64,000 bases of DNA from Neophaeococcomyces mojaviensis (Eukaryota > Ascomycota > Eurotiomycetes > Chaetothyriales). The stretch spans positions 1-64,000 of the forward strand of contig JAPDRQ010000029.1 in the NCBI GenBank assembly GCA_030247915.1. The letters run 5' to 3'. Below, one piece after another: positions 62,389 to 64,000 of this stretch. The position numbers and the translations under genes are program-made. Position 1 is the stretch's first letter. Each line of letters starts with the position of its first letter. The notes beneath the pieces were generated by a model, which made no database searches, was not told where the DNA came from, and saw only the letters and a list, made by a program, of their open reading frames with translations.

Positions 62389-64000
62389 CTACAATTTCGA
62401 TGCTTGGCCGATCGAGGTGATTTCATTGTAGAGCAGACTGCAAATTCATCAGTATCTTGTAACAGCAAAAGGTCAGAAGAAGAACATACCTTGTTAAGAA
62501 GTCAGCATAATCCTCACCAGTAACCTGGCTCTCAAAGTATCTCGCAGCAAGCTGGAACTTGTTGCCCTTCGGTGCCTTAGAAGCAAGCTCATCAGCTTGC
62601 TCACGCAGAAGTTTGAGAGCATAAGCCTTGTCCATCGTCTTGCCTTCGGACGTCTTGACGCCATGTCGGCACCATTGCCAGAGTTGTGATCGAGAGACTT
62701 CGGCGGTAGCTGCATCCTCCATGAGGTAGTTGATTGGAACACAACCAATACCTCGCAGCCAACCCTCCATGTACCCGAGACCAATGTTCAAGTTCTTTCG
62801 AATACCGTCCTCTGTTATGCCGCCCGGGACGTTCATGTTCAACAAATCGTTACCAGAGACTTGGTAGTCTTCTCGTCTGTTCCAGATCTGATTAGGTGTA
62901 GGCATGTACTTATTGAAGACCTCGGAGGCGATAGCGGCAAGAGCTGGGTGAGCAACCCAGGTGCCGTCGTGACCGGCTCGAACCTCTCGAAGCTTGTCTG
63001 CTCGAACATTATCCATGGCCTTGTCGTTTGCCTCTTGGTTGTCCTTGATTGGGATCTGAGCTGCCATGCCGCCCATAGCGTGGACGCCTCGAGCATGGCA
63101 GGTTTTGATCAGCAATCGGACATAAGCGTCCATGAATGGCACGGTCATGGTGATTGAGCTTCGGTCTGGTAGCACGAATGCTGGGTTCTGTCTGAACTTC
63201 TTGATCACACTGAAGATGTAGTCCCATCGACCACAGTTGAGGCCGGAGCTATGCTCTCGGAGCTCGTAGATGATCTCATCCATCTCAAAAGCGGCAGTAA
63301 TAGTTTCGATCAACACTGTGCCTCGGATAGTACCGCGCGGCATGCCAATGTAATCCTGAGCAAGGCAGAAGACGTCATTCCACAGTCGAGCCTCAAGGTG
63401 CGACTCCATCTTCGGCAGATAGAAGTATGGGCCAGTGCCTCTGTTGACGAGCTCTTGAGCATTATGGAAGAAGTACAGACCGAAGTCAAACAAACTGCCG
63501 GAGATTGGCTCTCCATCAATCGTGAAATGCTTCTCTTCTAGATGCCAGCCCCGAGCTCGTGCAATGAGTGTTGGTAGTACTCGGTCGGTCCGGAGCTTGT
63601 ACTCCTTCTCGCCCTGTTTGAAGTCGACTTGTTTTCGAACGGCATCATAGAGGTTGACTTGGCCGTTGATCATGTTATCCCATGTCGGCGCTGAGGAGTC
63701 TGGAGAGTGTATTAGCATCTATGAGAATAGCTTCCTATAGAGTTGTCCCTACCTTCAAAATCTGCCATGTATGTCCAGACATTGCTGTTCAAGGCATTGA
63801 CTACCATTTTTCGATCGGTAGGTCCAGTGATTTCAACTCGTCGATCCACAAGACCTGGAGCTGGCGGCGCTCCTCTCCATGTCTTGTTATCTCGAATGTG
63901 CTTGGTCTCTGGGAGAAAGTCGGGAATCACACCCTTGTCAAGCTCCTGTTGTCTGATCACTCTACGTTGAAGTAGTGCTTTTCGTGTGCCGTTAAATGTT
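62389..64000 (-). CDS. acuE: Malate synthase, peroxisomal/glyoxysomal, 5' end beyond the window
   Basis: Partial: the N-terminal exon runs off the right edge at 64000. Visible exons are 64000-63753, 63699-62490 and 62437-62389. Malate synthase condenses glyoxylate and acetyl-CoA in the glyoxylate cycle, allowing growth on acetate or fatty acids. Hallmarks: KALLQRRVIRQQELDKG and DFLPETKHIRDNKTWRGAP near the start; MADFE-DSSAPTW across the first intron; then GPYFYLPKMESHLEARLWNDVF. Next come the catalytic-region GTIRGTVLIETITAAFEMDEI and MGGMAAQIPIKDN, HDGTWVAHP, then LEAD-equivalent SRSQLWQWCRHG. The final exon, after a 52-bp intron, adds LLYNEITSIGQASKL and supplies an SKL PTS1 for peroxisomes. 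The gene is expected to be inducible by acetate or fatty acid; its promoter lies outside the window. Confidence 0.95.

Overview
The window is nuclear DNA of a filamentous ascomycete (Pezizomycotina). Protein-coding genes lie on both strands, with short GT-AG introns of about 42-220 bp and fungal branch-point-like CTAAC/CTGAC motifs. The families are fungal: Sec16, Kar9/GAR, Clr5, DUF7918, Mso1, a Zymoseptoria-type family 2 glycosyltransferase and a family 12 glycoside hydrolase. That glycosyltransferase and the general family mix make a Dothideomycete-like plant-associated or saprobic fungus a reasonable guess, but this is inference. No rRNA, convincing tRNA, CRISPR array, intact transposon or secondary-metabolite core gene was seen.

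Layout. 0-6.4 kb: a peroxisomal (SKL-ending) crotonase, about 3 kb without a recognisable gene, then an unassigned three-exon gene. 6.4-24.3 kb: membrane trafficking and genome maintenance: Mso1-like Sec1-binding protein, NEO1-type P4-ATPase flippase, Sec16 (divergent from NEO1), a DUF7918 protein, the 9-1-1 clamp subunit Hus1, and a Kar9/GAR spindle-positioning protein (divergent from hus1). 26-31 kb: a GH12 glucanase/xyloglucanase divergent from a processive family 2 glycosyltransferase. 31.9-41.7 kb: a Ser/Thr-rich one-pass membrane protein, 5-aminolevulinate synthase, a divergent pair of methyltransferases (EFM4 and a family 16 enzyme), a Siz/PIAS SUMO ligase, and an LLP/DUF2423 nucleolar protein. 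42.5-47.2 kb: a doubtful multi-exon locus, a Clr5-domain protein and a Myb-like protein. 47.2-52 kb and 53.2-55.9 kb are gene-poor and flank a Gln/Pro-rich conserved fungal protein. 55.9-64 kb: mitochondrial uS9, eEF1B-gamma, a CCDC97/DUF2052 protein, what looks like a decayed gene, a hypothetical protein, and malate synthase running off the right edge.

Functional themes. Mso1, Neo1 and Sec16 all serve the secretory pathway. eEF1B-gamma, uS9m, EFM4 and LLP belong to translation or ribosome biogenesis. The crotonase and malate synthase both end in SKL and feed peroxisomal fatty-acid/C2 metabolism. I reconstructed exon structures by following reading frame and splice sites; each spliced model given here joins in frame, and exon coordinates are in the evidence. 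I did not find a convincing undescribed multi-gene system. The best leads are the malate synthase terminal exon carrying the peroxisome signal, the GH12/GT2 divergent pair, the divergent methyltransferase pair, and the apparent decayed gene at 59.86-60.68 kb.
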